From: Prochlorococcus sp. AG-409-P19
Lineage (GTDB): Bacteria; Cyanobacteriota; Cyanobacteriia; PCC-6307; Cyanobiaceae
Assembly: GCA_003215315.1 (NCBI GenBank)
Contig: QCKO01000003.1
Span: forward strand, 62,001 to 126,000
DNA length: 64,000 nucleotides
Direction of reading: 5' to 3'
Shown: in pieces, positions 28,171 to 37,797 of the stretch
Layout of the letters: every line of letters starts with the position of its first letter
Numbering within the stretch: the first letter of the stretch is position 1
Program-made: the position numbers and the translations under genes
Notes under the pieces: generated by a model
What the model was told of the DNA's origin: nothing
What the model saw: only the letters and a program-made list of their open reading frames with translations
The model's database searches: none

Positions 28171-29601
28171 TTGACAGTCAGAGTAAGGCTTGCTCCAAGT
28201 CCAACTGGAACACTGCACTTGGGGACAGCTAGAACAGCTCTTTTTAATTGGTTATATGCAAAAAAAGAAGGTGGGAAATTTCTTTTAAGGATAGAAGATA
28301 CAGATAAAGAAAGATCAAAACAAGAATATGTACAAAATATTTTTGAAGGATTGAATTGGCTTGGTATAAGTTGGGATGAAGATCCTGTTATCCAAAGTCG
28401 GAATATAAATCAACATAAAAATGCCATTCAAAAATTATTAGACAAAGGCTTGGCTTATAGATGTTATGCCACAGAGACTGAACTTGAAGAAATGCGTATG
28501 TCCCAAAAAAATCAAGGTCAGGCTCCTCGTTATGACAACAGACATAGAAATCTAAGCAAAAAAGAAGAATCAACTTTCATTGAACAAGAAAGAGACTCAG
28601 TTATCAGATTTATTATTAATGATGATGAATTAATTAAATGGAATGATTTAATTAGAGGTCCCATGGTCTGGAGAGGTAAGGATCTTGGTGGGGATATGGT
28701 TATATCAAGAAGAGCTATCAGCAATGTAATTGGAGATCCTCTTTATAATCTTGTTGTGGTGATAGATGATTCAGGGATGGAGATCACCCACGTAATAAGA
28801 GGAGAAGATCATCTCGCAAATACCGCCAAACAAATTCTTCTTTATAAAGCTCTTGAATTAGATATTCCGAAATTTGCACATACGCCATTAATACTTAACC
28901 CTGAAGGGAAAAAGCTATCTAAAAGAGATGGGGTTACTTCAATTAGCGACTTCAAAGAATTGGGATATACCTCTCAAGCTATGGCAAACTACATGACACT
29001 ATTAGGCTGGTCTCCACCTGACGGAATAGAAGAGCGATTTGAAATAAATACAATTTTCAATCTCTTTGGTTTTGAGAGAGTAAACAAAGCTGGTGCAAAG
29101 TTTGATTGGGACAAATTGAACTGGCTCAATGCACAAGTAATTCACGAAATGTCACCTGAATTATTGCTAGAAAGTTTAATTCCACTTTACAAAGAAAAAG
29201 GCTGGCAAATCCCAAACCAAAAGTGGGCTATTGAACTAATTAAATTAATTAGTCCATCAATGACATTATTAAAAGATGGAATAGAGCAATCTCAACCATT
29301 TTTCGAAGAGCCCCAAATAGCTGAAGATGGAGCTAATCAATTAAAATTAGAGGATGCAAATCTGTTCTTAAAGCATCTTATTCCTGAGCTTGAAAAAATA
29401 AATGCAATTGATTTTAATAATGAAAAAGCTAGTTACTTAATTAATAATCTGTCTAAAAATTTAAACATAAAAAAAGGTATAGCTATGAAAACGCTTAGAG
29501 CTTGTTTACTAGGCACATTAAAAGGTCCAGACTTAATTACCACATGGGTTTTATTATCAAACATCGGGAAAGACAGGAGCAGGTTCAGAAGATTTATTTA
29601 A
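28171..29601 (+). CDS. gltX: Glutamyl-tRNA synthetase
   Basis: Class I aminoacyl-tRNA synthetase charging tRNA-Glu, and in this organism also supplying Glu-tRNA to the C5 pathway of tetrapyrrole synthesis and, via amidation, Gln-tRNA. Signature [11 protein letters not shown] near residue 17 (HIGH-like), and KLSKRDG as the KMSKS equivalent. 476 aa, normal. Start TTG at 28171, since the family N-terminus [16 protein letters not shown] begins there. Its last 45 bases overlap the convergent antiporter gene. Confidence 0.97.
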   Translation: MTVRVRLAPSPTGTLHLGTARTALFNWLYAKKEGGKFLLRIEDTDKERSKQEYVQNIFEGLNWLGISWDEDPVIQSRNINQHKNAIQKLLDKGLAYRCYATETELEEMRMSQKNQGQAPRYDNRHRNLSKKEESTFIEQERDSVIRFIINDDELIKWNDLIRGPMVWRGKDLGGDMVISRRAISNVIGDPLYNLVVVIDDSGMEITHVIRGEDHLANTAKQILLYKALELDIPKFAHTPLILNPEGKKLSKRDGVTSISDFKELGYTSQAMANYMTLLGWSPPDGIEERFEINTIFNLFGFERVNKAGAKFDWDKLNWLNAQVIHEMSPELLLESLIPLYKEKGWQIPNQKWAIELIKLISPSMTLLKDGIEQSQPFFEEPQIAEDGANQLKLEDANLFLKHLIPELEKINAIDFNNEKASYLINNLSKNLNIKKGIAMKTLRACLLGTLKGPDLITTWVLLSNIGKDRSRFRRFI

Positions 29602-30801
29602 TTCTTTTTCTTTAACTAATAGTCCTAAAATTCTAGCCAAAGGCTGCGCTGTAAGCCCTTGAATTCCAACCGTCATCAAGATTGTCAAAAAAACCAAGCC
29701 TTGAAGTCTTCCAGCTCCTAGGACTCCAGCTTGTTCTAATCTGATAGAGAATAAAGAAGCTACTGCAGCAGTAACTATCCCTCTAGGCGCAAGCCAACCC
29801 AAAAACAATCTTTGTTTTATATCTAAAGGTAATCCAATAGTTGCAATAGAAACAGCTACTGGCCTAACAACAACCATTAAAAACAGAACACAAAGCACGC
29901 CTCCCCAACCCAAAGGGCTGAGTTCTCCCCAGGAGACATCAGCCGCAAGCAATGGGAACAACATTGTTATTGCCAATTGTGCAAGTTCTCTTATCAATTC
30001 ATCCAATTCAGTTGCTTGAGTAGAAGGTCTTTGTCCAACAACAAAACCCGCAGCAACTGATGCTGCCAAACCAGATTCAGGCAAAAACCATTCACATAAA
30101 CCATACAGAAGAAAAATTACTCCTAAAGTCAATTGCAACCTAATACCTACATAAGGCTCAGATCGAAGTCTCTTCAACCCTTCTGACAATAACAATCCGG
30201 CCAAAGAACCAATTAAGATCCCCCCCCCTAGCCTTGCCACTAGGCCAAATATCAATTCTCTCCAACCGTGCAAATCTCCGACAACCAATTCAAGTAAAGA
30301 CAAGGCCAAAACAGCGCCTATAGGTTCAAGCACCAGCCCTTCAGCTTCAAGAACATCACTTAACGGAGAGGCGAGGCGAATTTGTTTAACCAAAGGAGTG
30401 ACAACAGTTGGACCCGTTGCCAAAACAATTGCGCTATAGACAGCTGCAACAGACCAACCCAGTCCAGCAAGCCAATGAGCGGCCAACAATCCTGCCGCTA
30501 AAGAAATCAAAAGCCTAATGAAAGATATTCTCAAAACAATTGACTTTATTGTCTCTCCAGGAAGTCGAAGGTTTAATCCTCCATCAAATAAAACTAAACT
30601 TACTAAAAGTCCAACAATGGTCTCTAGTCCCTGACCCAGGTCCAAAGGCTCAACCAATCCAAAACCTGATCTCCCAATCAAAAGTCCCGAAAGCAGCAAT
30701 AAAACGACTCCAGGAAGACCTGTCAAGACAGATAAAAGTCTTGCACTAGCACCGGCAAAAACGGTGACTCCCCAGAGCAAGCCCAGCCGCTCAGGAGTCA
30801 T
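29557..30801 (-). CDS. Cation:proton antiporter (CPA1/NhaP type)
   Basis: Membrane exchanger of the Na+/H+ antiporter family with about twelve hydrophobic helices. Family marks: the [11 protein letters not shown] segment near residue 128 and the intramembrane [16 protein letters not shown] near residue 345. 414 aa, no cytoplasmic regulatory tail. A run of nine G's on its coding strand (30220-30228) codes for three glycines. Its 3' end overlaps gltX by 45 bases. Ion specificity (Na+ or K+) is not visible; likely helps a marine cell expel sodium. Confidence 0.88.
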   Translation of the reverse strand: MTPERLGLLWGVTVFAGASARLLSVLTGLPGVVLLLLSGLLIGRSGFGLVEPLDLGQGLETIVGLLVSLVLFDGGLNLRLPGETIKSIVLRISFIRLLISLAAGLLAAHWLAGLGWSVAAVYSAIVLATGPTVVTPLVKQIRLASPLSDVLEAEGLVLEPIGAVLALSLLELVVGDLHGWRELIFGLVARLGGGILIGSLAGLLLSEGLKRLRSEPYVGIRLQLTLGVIFLLYGLCEWFLPESGLAASVAAGFVVGQRPSTQATELDELIRELAQLAITMLFPLLAADVSWGELSPLGWGGVLCVLFLMVVVRPVAVSIATIGLPLDIKQRLFLGWLAPRGIVTAAVASLFSIRLEQAGVLGAGRLQGLVFLTILMTVGIQGLTAQPLARILGLLVKEKELNKSSEPAPVFPDV

Positions 30802-31141
30802 AGATATCTAGCAATTGACACATAAAAGAGCCTTCATTCAATCTAGCTCGAGAGAGTGAATAAATTACAAAATTTCTTCCACCAACAATTAAATGAAAAA
30901 ACATTCTAAATGCTGCTAAAGCAAATAAGGTTATTCTCATGAAATCGTTAATAAGATAAAAAGGAAGTGCTTATAAAAATATTTGCTAAAAGGTCCAACC
31001 ACCAAATTTTATTCTAGAAATATATTAACTAAGAAAAATTAAATTTATTTTCTTAATAGTTCCATATTTTCAATATCAACTCAGTTTGCATATAGCTAAT
31101 CTTTCATTATCAATTAAAGTTCTTTTCTTGATATGAAGTTT
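30802..31141. other. Intergenic region between hli and antiporter genes
   Basis: 340 AT-rich bases after the stop of the Hli gene and before the antiporter start, both on the minus strand. It should hold the antiporter promoter and the end of the hli transcript. I find no ORF above 30 codons with a plausible start, no tRNA and no T-tailed GC hairpin. Confidence 0.4.
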
Positions 31142-31324
31142 TCAGCTCGAGAAAATAGAATTTGAGAGAAACAAAGTCACTAGAAAAAGTATTAGGCCAA
31201 CAATAGCCATTCTTCCATTCCAAATCTCAGCTTGAGGAGTAAAACCACGCCTCCACGAATTCAACTCCCCGGGACTTACTGGTTCAACCGATTTCTTCGT
31301 ATTTGATCCAGGTTGAAAAGTCAT
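31142..31324 (-). CDS. hli: High-light-inducible protein (Hli / single-helix Lhc-like)
   Basis: 60-residue thylakoid protein that binds chlorophyll and carotenoids and protects photosystem assembly under stress. The family signature is GFTPQAEIWNGRMAIVGL, the ExxNxR chlorophyll-binding motif, and a single helix ending the protein (FLVTLFLSNSIF). The first 30 residues are a soluble tail. Located 27 bases downstream of tsaD on the same strand; transcription may start independently. Several hli copies occur in these genomes; which one this is cannot be told. Confidence 0.95.
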   Translation of the reverse strand: MTFQPGSNTKKSVEPVSPGELNSWRRGFTPQAEIWNGRMAIVGLILFLVTLFLSNSIFSS

Positions 31325-31351
31325 AATAAAAACTACTTTAAAAAGAGAGCT

Positions 31352-32422
31352 TCAAAAAGGCGGGTTCGACTTATATAGAGAATTAATCTCAGCCATAGGC
31401 CATCTTGCAGATACGCCTAATTCTAGAGAACTTTTAACGTTTCCGGATGATAAACGCAACAAAGCTGCAGCACCAATCATTGCGGCATTATCCGTACAAA
31501 ATTCCATTGGTGCTAAAGAAATATTAATAGATTTAGCCGCGCAAGCCTTTTTCATCATTGCCCTAAGACGTCTATTTGCAGCTACTCCACCAACCATAAC
31601 TAGAGAGTTAAGACCATGGTCCAAAACACAATTTAAACTTCTTTCAACAAGAACCTCTGCAACAACATTCTCAAAGCTTGCAGCAATATCTTTTATAGGT
31701 AATGCTTGGTTTTGCGATTCAATGGATTGGATTTTACGCAGAACTGCTGTTTTCAGGCCACTAAAAGAAAAATCATATGGATAAAATCCCCCTCCTGGTT
31801 TTGAAACTCTTCCTTTCGGAAAAGAAAATTTTCGAGCATCCCCAAATTCAGCAACTTTCTGAATTTCTGGCCCACCTGGATAAGAGAGACCTAATAATCT
31901 TGCAACCTTATCAAAAGCTTCCCCAGCAGCATCATCATGACTTCTTCCCAACCTTGTAAATTTTTGATTCTCCTCAACTTTTATTAATTCTGAATGACCA
32001 CCACTAACCAATAAAACCATATAGGGAGGTTTTGGTACTTCTTCAGATAAATAAATAGATGCAAGATGCCCTTCTAAGTGATGAATTCCCAAAAAAGGTT
32101 TTTGATGCAAGCTTGCAAGAGTTCTGCCAGTAATTGAACCAATCAATAATGAACCAGTTAATCCAGGTGTAACAGTTGAAGCGACTGCGGTTATTTGATC
32201 TATTTCCAACCCTGAATTTGACAAAGCCCGATCTATTAAGAAAGGCAATGCTTCTAAATGTCTTCTTGAAGCAATCTCAGGTACAACACCACCCCATTTC
32301 GAATGTTCTTCTACCTGAGAGGAAATTTCATTGGCATGCAAATGAAATTCACCATGCTCTAAAGACACCAAAGCGACCGCCGACTCGTCACAACTTGTTT
32401 CGACGGATAAAACTATTGCCAT
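31352..32422 (-). CDS. tsaD: tRNA threonylcarbamoyladenosine transferase TsaD
   Basis: Transfers the threonylcarbamoyl group to A37 of ANN-decoding tRNAs. Motifs: [14 protein letters not shown] at the start, [11 protein letters not shown], metal-binding [22 protein letters not shown] and [11 protein letters not shown]. Length about 356 aa. ATG at 32422 is preferred over TTG at 32431. Divergent from psaF, with a 78-base shared upstream region that carries the ACCTGT/ACAGGT hairpin. Partner enzymes TsaB, C and E are not in the window. Confidence 0.97.
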   Translation of the reverse strand: MAIVLSVETSCDESAVALVSLEHGEFHLHANEISSQVEEHSKWGGVVPEIASRRHLEALPFLIDRALSNSGLEIDQITAVASTVTPGLTGSLLIGSITGRTLASLHQKPFLGIHHLEGHLASIYLSEEVPKPPYMVLLVSGGHSELIKVEENQKFTRLGRSHDDAAGEAFDKVARLLGLSYPGGPEIQKVAEFGDARKFSFPKGRVSKPGGGFYPYDFSFSGLKTAVLRKIQSIESQNQALPIKDIAASFENVVAEVLVERSLNCVLDHGLNSLVMVGGVAANRRLRAMMKKACAAKSINISLAPMEFCTDNAAMIGAAALLRLSSGNVKSSLELGVSARWPMAEINSLYKSNPPF

Positions 32423-32459
32423 TTCTCTCAAAATATCCTTTAAGTTATATAAGTGAAAA

Positions 32460-32477
32460 ACCTGTAAATCAACAGGT
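32460..32477. promoter_or_regulatory. ACCTGT/ACAGGT hairpin in the tsaD-psaF spacer
   Basis: ACCTGT (32460-32465) and ACAGGT (32472-32477) form a six-base perfect palindrome around AAATCA, ending 23 bases before the psaF start. It could be an operator for light regulation of photosystem I genes or a leader hairpin. The published HLR1 element was not recognised here. Confidence 0.35.
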
Positions 32478-32500
32478 CTTATAGAAAGAAATTAGAACTA

Positions 32501-33058
32501 ATGAAGCGACTCTTCCCATTTCTTCTTTCAGCATTCCTTTTTTTAGGCTTTGCTCCAATTGCTAATGCTAAAGCTGGACCAGTATTAAATGCCGACAGGG
32601 CAAGTACTGAGTTCACTGCATCAGCTCTCACTACATGCTCTGAAAATGCACGCTTTCAACAAAGAGCAAGCGAAGCTAGTACACCTAAGGACATAAAGAG
32701 ATTTACACGATACGGAAAAGCATTATGCGGTGACGATGGTCTTCCACATTTAATTATTGCTCCTCCAATTGAGCCCTGGGGGGCTTGGTTCAATCGCGGA
32801 CATGAAGGAGATCTACTAATACCAGGTGTTATGTTCATTTATATAACAGGAATAATTGGTTGGTCTGGAAGGGAATATGTGAGATCTGTAAGAGGTCAAA
32901 AAAATGCAGCCGAATCCGAAATAATTATCGATACTTCACTTGCATGGAAATGCCTTAAAAGAGGAGCCGCATGGCCTTTACATGCAAACAGAGAGGGTAA
33001 AAACGGCCAACTCAGAGAAAGAGATAACAATGTTTCTTTAAATGGGCCAAGAGGATAA
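32501..33058 (+). CDS. psaF: Photosystem I reaction centre subunit III (PsaF)
   Basis: Lumenal-side subunit of photosystem I that helps dock plastocyanin or cytochrome c6. The signal peptide (FPFLLSAFLFLGFAPIANA) targets the lumen. The mature part shows FTRYGKALCGDDGLPHLI with its cysteine, then a membrane helix (DLLIPGVMFIYITGIIGWSG) and the C-terminal block SLAWKCLKRGAAWPLHA. 185 aa. Followed 44 bases later by psaJ, the usual operon order in cyanobacteria. Confidence 0.96.
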   Translation: MKRLFPFLLSAFLFLGFAPIANAKAGPVLNADRASTEFTASALTTCSENARFQQRASEASTPKDIKRFTRYGKALCGDDGLPHLIIAPPIEPWGAWFNRGHEGDLLIPGVMFIYITGIIGWSGREYVRSVRGQKNAAESEIIIDTSLAWKCLKRGAAWPLHANREGKNGQLRERDNNVSLNGPRG

Positions 33059-33102
33059 AAAAACTCTTTTAAAATTACCTAAAACCCAAACTATTCAAAA
33101 AA

Positions 33103-33240
33103 ATGTTTAAATTATTTCGCACCAAATGGTTCAGATCTGCGCCAGTTATCAGCACTATTTGGATTTTCATCACTGCAAGCATCATTGTTGAATTCAATCG
33201 ATTCTTTCCAGATCTTCTCTTCCACCCAATGTCCTTCTAA
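33103..33240 (+). CDS. psaJ: Photosystem I subunit IX (PsaJ)
   Basis: 45-residue single-helix thylakoid protein next to PsaF in photosystem I. Begins [18 protein letters not shown], has the helix [15 protein letters not shown] and ends [10 protein letters not shown], which is a standard PsaJ. ATG at 33103, TAA at 33238-33240. Too short for most gene callers. It ends 13 bases before the stop of the convergent gmk. Confidence 0.96.
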   Translation: MFKLFRTKWFRSAPVISTIWIFITASIIVEFNRFFPDLLFHPMSF

Positions 33241-33253
33241 TATAAAATTTTTA

Positions 33254-33820
33254 TTAATCAGAATTATTTAAATACATAAGTTTCTCAACATCCTTAACAG
33301 CTTTATCAATATTATTATTAATAACAACAGCATCAAATTCATTTTTTGCAGATATTTCTTCTTTTGCTCTTTGGAGTCTTAAGTTAATCGCTTTTTCAGA
33401 ATCTGTTCCCCTCCCTCTAATTCTTTTTTCTAGCTCATCAAAAGTTGGTGGAGCTAAAAATATCTGAAACCCCTCAGGGAAGGACTTACGAATCTGTCTT
33501 GCCCCTTCCAACTCAATCTCGAGTAATACATCTATCCCGTTTTTAATTTTATCTATCACTTGTAACCTAGGAGTCCCATATCTATTATCAGCGAATTCAG
33601 CCCATTCAAGAAAACCACCCTTTTCCACTAAAGCACTGAATTCCTCCTTATCTAAAAAAAAATAATGCTTTCCTTCAACCTCTCCATCTCGAGCTCTTCT
33701 TGTAGTAGCTGAAATAGAAAGCCAAAGTTGATGATTTCGATCAATAATTTTCTTCACTAAAGTTCCTTTACCTACTCCACTTGGACCTGTAATAACTGTG
33801 AGTGTTCCCAAAGAATTCAT
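33254..33820 (-). CDS. gmk: Guanylate kinase
   Basis: Phosphorylates GMP and dGMP. P-loop [19 protein letters not shown] at the start, then [19 protein letters not shown] (GMP site) and a lid with [14 protein letters not shown]. 188 aa, typical. ATG at 33820, divergent from the NFACT gene with 55 bases between. Convergent with psaJ. Confidence 0.97.
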   Translation of the reverse strand: MNSLGTLTVITGPSGVGKGTLVKKIIDRNHQLWLSISATTRRARDGEVEGKHYFFLDKEEFSALVEKGGFLEWAEFADNRYGTPRLQVIDKIKNGIDVLLEIELEGARQIRKSFPEGFQIFLAPPTFDELEKRIRGRGTDSEKAINLRLQRAKEEISAKNEFDAVVINNNIDKAVKDVEKLMYLNNSD

Positions 33821-33875
33821 AAATGACTCCGATAAAAAAACTTAAAAAAGCCGCTAAACAACAAAAGCAAGTGAA

Positions 33876-35585
33876 ATGAAAAAAAGTGTAATTCAAATAA
33901 TGGACATAACGACTATAAAAGCGGTTCTAACCGATCTTAGAAAAGATTTGATTCCAAGCAGATTTGAGATAGCACAACAACCTGATTCAAAAACAATCCA
34001 ACTAGGTTTCCGTACATTAGAAGGCTTAAAGTGGTTAGAACTCAGCTGGCATGCTGATGCACCAAGGATAGTAAGAATACAGCCACCGAGAAGGGAAGGT
34101 GGGAAAAGTACGTTAGCAAAACAAATTCAAAATTCACTTATAAATTTAGCTTTAAGTGAAATAAAACAAGAAGGATTTGAGAGGGTAATCAATTTTTCTT
34201 TAGCCAAGCGACCTGAAGCAGAGACTGAAAAAAAGTTAATACTTGAACTTATGGGGCAACATAGTAACTTTTTATTAGTGGATATAGAAGGTAAAATAAT
34301 TACCCTTGGGAAACAAGTTAGAGAGTTCCAATCCCGTGTTAGGCCATTAAGCACAGGAGATTTATATAGTCCGCCTCCTTCTCTAAAAGGGATTCAACCC
34401 TCACTAGATGAATCTTTCTTTAATTGGAAAAGTAGACTGTCTTTAATTCCAATATCGTTAAAAAAAGCACTCCAAGATAATTATCAAGGAATCAGTCCCT
34501 CACTAGCTCTACAAATAATTGATAATAAATTTGAAATAGCTGATCAATACCTTAATCAAAATGTTCAGCACATCAAAGAAGAAACTTGGAAGAACATTTA
34601 CTCCAACTGGAAACACTGGCTAAAAATAATCGAAAATGAAAATTACTTTCTAAGATTTGACGGTCCTACTGATTACTGCGTTTGGGGTGAACAAACTTCA
34701 GCAACTAATCATGGAAAAGATATTGGCTATAGTCTTGGCTTATACTATAAAGAGAAGATTATAAGTAAGGAAATACATTCTCTTTACAAACAAATTCAAT
34801 CAAAGATCAAAAAAGCAATCAACACAGAAACAATCTCATTAGAAAAGCAAATTAATTTAGAAACCAATATAGAGAAATATAAAGAAATGCAAGAAAAAGC
34901 CATAAAAATACTTTCATTAGAGTCCCCAAGCAAAGATGAGATTAGCAAGGCCCAGAATTTATTTCAAAAAGCAAAAAAAACAAAAAGGTCTAAATCAATT
35001 ATCTTAAAAAGAGTAATGCATCATAAAAACAGACTATCCAGCCTAGAGGATAGTGAATGTCTTTTAAAGTCATTATTATCAATCAAGCTCGAATCTGATG
35101 AAGAAAAATTAAAGAAAGTCATTGAAATTGAAAAAGAAATAGATGAATATCACTTCCCATATAAAAGAAATAAAAAAAAGAACGAACTAAAATCAAATAA
35201 AAAAAATTCTTCTAAAATAACTGAAATAAAAAGTCCAAGTGGTTTAGCAATACAAATAGGCAGAAACCATAAACAAAATGAACTAATAAGTCTTCGATTA
35301 GCCAAAAAGGGAGACTTATGGTTTCATGCTCAAGAATGTCCAGGCAGCCATGTTGTACTCAAATCATCGGCAGGGTTAAGCGAAGACTCTGACATTCAAT
35401 TAGCCGCTGACTTGGCAGCTTTTTTTAGCAAAGCAAAAGGGAATAAAATTGTACCGGTCATAATGACTTCCACACAGAATTTGCAAAGGGTTCCAGGTGC
35501 ATTACCAGGAACCGTCCGACATAAAGATGGGAAGGTCATCTGGGGAACAATAGAAAGAGCACTGCAACATATTCAGCAACAATGA
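33876..35585 (+). CDS. NFACT-family protein (RqcH/Rqc2-like, fibronectin-binding-like)
   Basis: Homologue of RqcH, which binds stalled 50S subunits with peptidyl-tRNA and recruits Ala-tRNA to tail the nascent chain. The N-terminal domain includes GQHSNFLLVD near residue 130. A coiled coil spans about 310-440 (Lys/Glu-rich). The C-terminal NFACT-R part has AIQIGRNHKQNEL and DLWFHAQECPGSHVVLK. At the site of the conserved DR dipeptide I see GFERVINFS, so ER. ATG at 33876, alternative at 33900. In bacteria the name fibronectin-binding is historical. Confidence 0.9.
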   Translation: MKKSVIQIMDITTIKAVLTDLRKDLIPSRFEIAQQPDSKTIQLGFRTLEGLKWLELSWHADAPRIVRIQPPRREGGKSTLAKQIQNSLINLALSEIKQEGFERVINFSLAKRPEAETEKKLILELMGQHSNFLLVDIEGKIITLGKQVREFQSRVRPLSTGDLYSPPPSLKGIQPSLDESFFNWKSRLSLIPISLKKALQDNYQGISPSLALQIIDNKFEIADQYLNQNVQHIKEETWKNIYSNWKHWLKIIENENYFLRFDGPTDYCVWGEQTSATNHGKDIGYSLGLYYKEKIISKEIHSLYKQIQSKIKKAINTETISLEKQINLETNIEKYKEMQEKAIKILSLESPSKDEISKAQNLFQKAKKTKRSKSIILKRVMHHKNRLSSLEDSECLLKSLLSIKLESDEEKLKKVIEIEKEIDEYHFPYKRNKKKNELKSNKKNSSKITEIKSPSGLAIQIGRNHKQNELISLRLAKKGDLWFHAQECPGSHVVLKSSAGLSEDSDIQLAADLAAFFSKAKGNKIVPVIMTSTQNLQRVPGALPGTVRHKDGKVIWGTIERALQHIQQQ

Positions 35586-35624
35586 AGTCCGATGGCTTAT
35601 CATCAGATGTAATGAGAAAAAAAA

Positions 35625-35873
35625 ATGATTGACTTCCTTTTGGGTACGCATGAATTCCTTGGCAATCATTCCTTCCCAGAGTTTCTAATTGGCTATATTT
35701 TTGGGGCGGCTCTAATAATTGGTGCACCAACCGTTTTCCTTTTATTAGCTTTCACAAGTGCTCTAATGAAAACCAATGGGAAAATGGGGGGCTATAAGGA
35801 GTATGCAAATTATGGTAAATCATCTCTAAATGACTGTCCTCCATTCATTTTGCCTGATCCAACTAGGAAATAA
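35625..35873 (+). CDS. Small single-helix membrane protein, unidentified
   Basis: 82 residues. One strongly hydrophobic helix (EFLIGYIFGAALIIGAPTVF plus LLLAFTSALMK) at about residues 19-50, then a short polar tail ending CPPFILPDPTRK. The FLIGxxFGAALIIG pattern is loosely like the helix of small photosystem II subunits such as PsbX, but the N- and C-terminal parts do not fit and I do not claim it. ATG at 35625, 39 bases after the NFACT gene. Function unknown. Confidence 0.62.
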   Translation: MIDFLLGTHEFLGNHSFPEFLIGYIFGAALIIGAPTVFLLLAFTSALMKTNGKMGGYKEYANYGKSSLNDCPPFILPDPTRK

Positions 35874-36128
35874 AAAACTATCTTTTCATGTTAATTATAA
35901 ATTAAGTTCTAAACTAAATAATGTTATTAACAAAGAAAAATTATCTGCTGGTTTTTAATTTAAAAGATATATTGTCAAATCATACAAATTGATAATATCC
36001 TAGTATCATATATTAAATGAATTTCTCCACTGGAAAGTCAAAAAAATAGTCAAAATGAGCTTAAAACTCCTCCTCCAATAAAGGTTGGAGAAAGATCAGT
36101 TCGAGACGAATATCTAAATGATAAGGAA

Positions 36129-36824
36129 ATGTCCATTGTCGATCATTTAGAAGAACTGCGGCAAAGGGTACTAAAGAGTCTCATTGCTGTTGTAATTGCC
36201 TCAGGAGGTTGTTTTGTAATTGTCAAGCAACTAGTCAAAACATTGGAAGCACCAGCATCCACAATACGTTTTCTCCAAGTTGCGCCTGGTGAATTTCTTT
36301 TTATTTCAATAAAAGTTGCAGGGTATGCAGGACTCACCATTTCTTTGCCATATATTCTCTATCAAGGTCTCAGATTCATACTTCCTGGTCTAACTCAAAG
36401 AGAAAAAACACTAATAGCTCCTTCTGTCGCTGGTTCTGCACTGCTTTTCTTCACAGGTATTTACTTCGCTTGGAAAGCATTAATTCCAGCGGCATTAGGT
36501 TTTCTTCTTAGTTACGGCTCAGATGTAGTTGAACCACTTTGGTCAATAGAAAAATATTTAGATTTTGTACTTTTATTAATGTTATCAACAGGTATCGCAT
36601 TTCAATTACCAATACTTCAGTTAATTCTTGGTGCATTAGGTCTTGTCTCTTGGGAAAGAATGATTACAGGATGGAGGTGGGTGGTAATTTCTTCTGCTGT
36701 TGCTGGAGCAGTTTTAACTCCTTCAACCGACCCCATTACTATGCTTCTACTATCAACATCAATAACTTTATTATTCTTTATTGGAGTTGGTTTAGTCGCT
36801 GTTACTGAAAACTTGAAAGGATAA
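36129..36824 (+). CDS. tatC: Twin-arginine translocase subunit TatC
   Basis: Core of the Tat system exporting folded proteins with RR signal peptides. Six hydrophobic helices; the start has the family SIVDHLEELRQRVLKSL, later LTQREKTLIAPSV and SWERMITGWRWVVI. 231 aa from the ATG at 36129. The same frame continues upstream without stop to 36021 and reads like protein (PPPIKVGERSVRDEYLNDKE) but has no ATG, GTG or TTG there, so the true start could be upstream at a rare codon. Candidate substrates include PetC and the lipoprotein at 62 kb. It overlaps DUF3067 by 23 bases at the end. Confidence 0.93.
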   Translation: MSIVDHLEELRQRVLKSLIAVVIASGGCFVIVKQLVKTLEAPASTIRFLQVAPGEFLFISIKVAGYAGLTISLPYILYQGLRFILPGLTQREKTLIAPSVAGSALLFFTGIYFAWKALIPAALGFLLSYGSDVVEPLWSIEKYLDFVLLLMLSTGIAFQLPILQLILGALGLVSWERMITGWRWVVISSAVAGAVLTPSTDPITMLLLSTSITLLFFIGVGLVAVTENLKG

Positions 36825-37224
36825 ATTCCTCCATCCTCTGATCCATTTCCAAAGGCAAAGTAATAGCTCGTCCAAGTCTTGGTCTTGACTCAACAGTTCT
36901 TAGCCAAATCCTTACCAGCTCAGATTGACCCATACGATTAATAATTTCTAACAATTGATTTAAATGATTTTTAAATTCTTGCTCTGTAAGCGGAAAAGAC
37001 TGTTGCTCTAAATAACGCCACATAACTTGAAGATAAATTCTTTTGCCCTTTAGTAAAAGCCTCAAATCGTAAGTAACCCCCCAACGTAGCGTCATACAAT
37101 CAATGACCTCTTCAACAGTTAATGGACTAAAAGAGCCATCTGTTTCACTATTTGAAGCTAAAAAGTCAAAAGACATATCAAAACTCCAGTCTTTGCAAAG
37201 ACTAATCACACATATGGTGACCAT
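36802..37224 (-). CDS. DUF3067 family protein
   Basis: 140 aa soluble protein of the DUF3067 type found in cyanobacteria and plastids. The core is WGVTYDLRLLLKGKRIYLQV, then YLEQQSFPLTEQEFKNHL and the ending RPRLGRAITLPLEM. The first 17 or so residues may be a wrong extension: a Met near position 17 gives the more usual start. Divergent from petC and convergent with tatC, whose 3' end it overlaps by 23 bases. Function unknown. Confidence 0.8.
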   Translation of the reverse strand: MVTICVISLCKDWSFDMSFDFLASNSETDGSFSPLTVEEVIDCMTLRWGVTYDLRLLLKGKRIYLQVMWRYLEQQSFPLTEQEFKNHLNQLLEIINRMGQSELVRIWLRTVESRPRLGRAITLPLEMDQRMEEFILSSFQ

Positions 37225-37260
37225 TTTGGTCTAAGATCAAAGTTCAAGTGAACATCTGTA

Positions 37261-37797
37261 ATGACACAAATGACTTCTGCAGATGTGCCCTCCATGGGCA
37301 GAAGACAGTTCATGAACCTCCTAACGTTTGGGACTGTCACAGGAGTAGCTCTGGGGGCCCTGTATCCAGTTGCACAATATTTCACCCCTTATAGAGCTGG
37401 CGGAGGAGGGGGTGGCACGACAGCCAAAGATGAATTAGGGAATCCAGTTACAGCAAGCGGTTGGTTATCAAATCACCCTGTTGGAGATAGAAGTTTAGTA
37501 CAAGGATTAAAAGGCGATCCAACCTATCTAATAGTTGAGGGAGAAGATGCGATAACAAGTTATGGCATTAATGCAATATGCACTCATTTAGGATGTGTGG
37601 TCCCATGGAATAGTGGAGCCAATAAATTCATGTGCCCATGTCATGGTAGTCAATATGATTCAACCGGAAAGGTGGTTAGAGGTCCAGCCCCACTATCATT
37701 AGCAATAGCACATGTCTCTTTAGAGGAAGATCAAGTACTCATAAGTCAATGGACTGAAACTGATTTCAGGACTGGGAATGAACCATGGTGGTCCTAG
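37261..37797 (+). CDS. petC: Cytochrome b6f Rieske iron-sulfur protein
   Basis: Electron carrier of cytochrome b6f, passing electrons from plastoquinol to cytochrome f. N-terminal [18 protein letters not shown] is a Tat-type RR signal-anchor. Cluster ligands: CTHLGC and CPCHGSQY with two Cys and two His. A glycine hinge ([13 protein letters not shown]) joins helix and domain. 178 aa. A small palindrome GTTCA-AG-TGAAC (37242-37253) lies just before the ATG. petA starts on the base after the stop. Confidence 0.97.
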   Translation: MTQMTSADVPSMGRRQFMNLLTFGTVTGVALGALYPVAQYFTPYRAGGGGGGTTAKDELGNPVTASGWLSNHPVGDRSLVQGLKGDPTYLIVEGEDAITSYGINAICTHLGCVVPWNSGANKFMCPCHGSQYDSTGKVVRGPAPLSLAIAHVSLEEDQVLISQWTETDFRTGNEPWWS

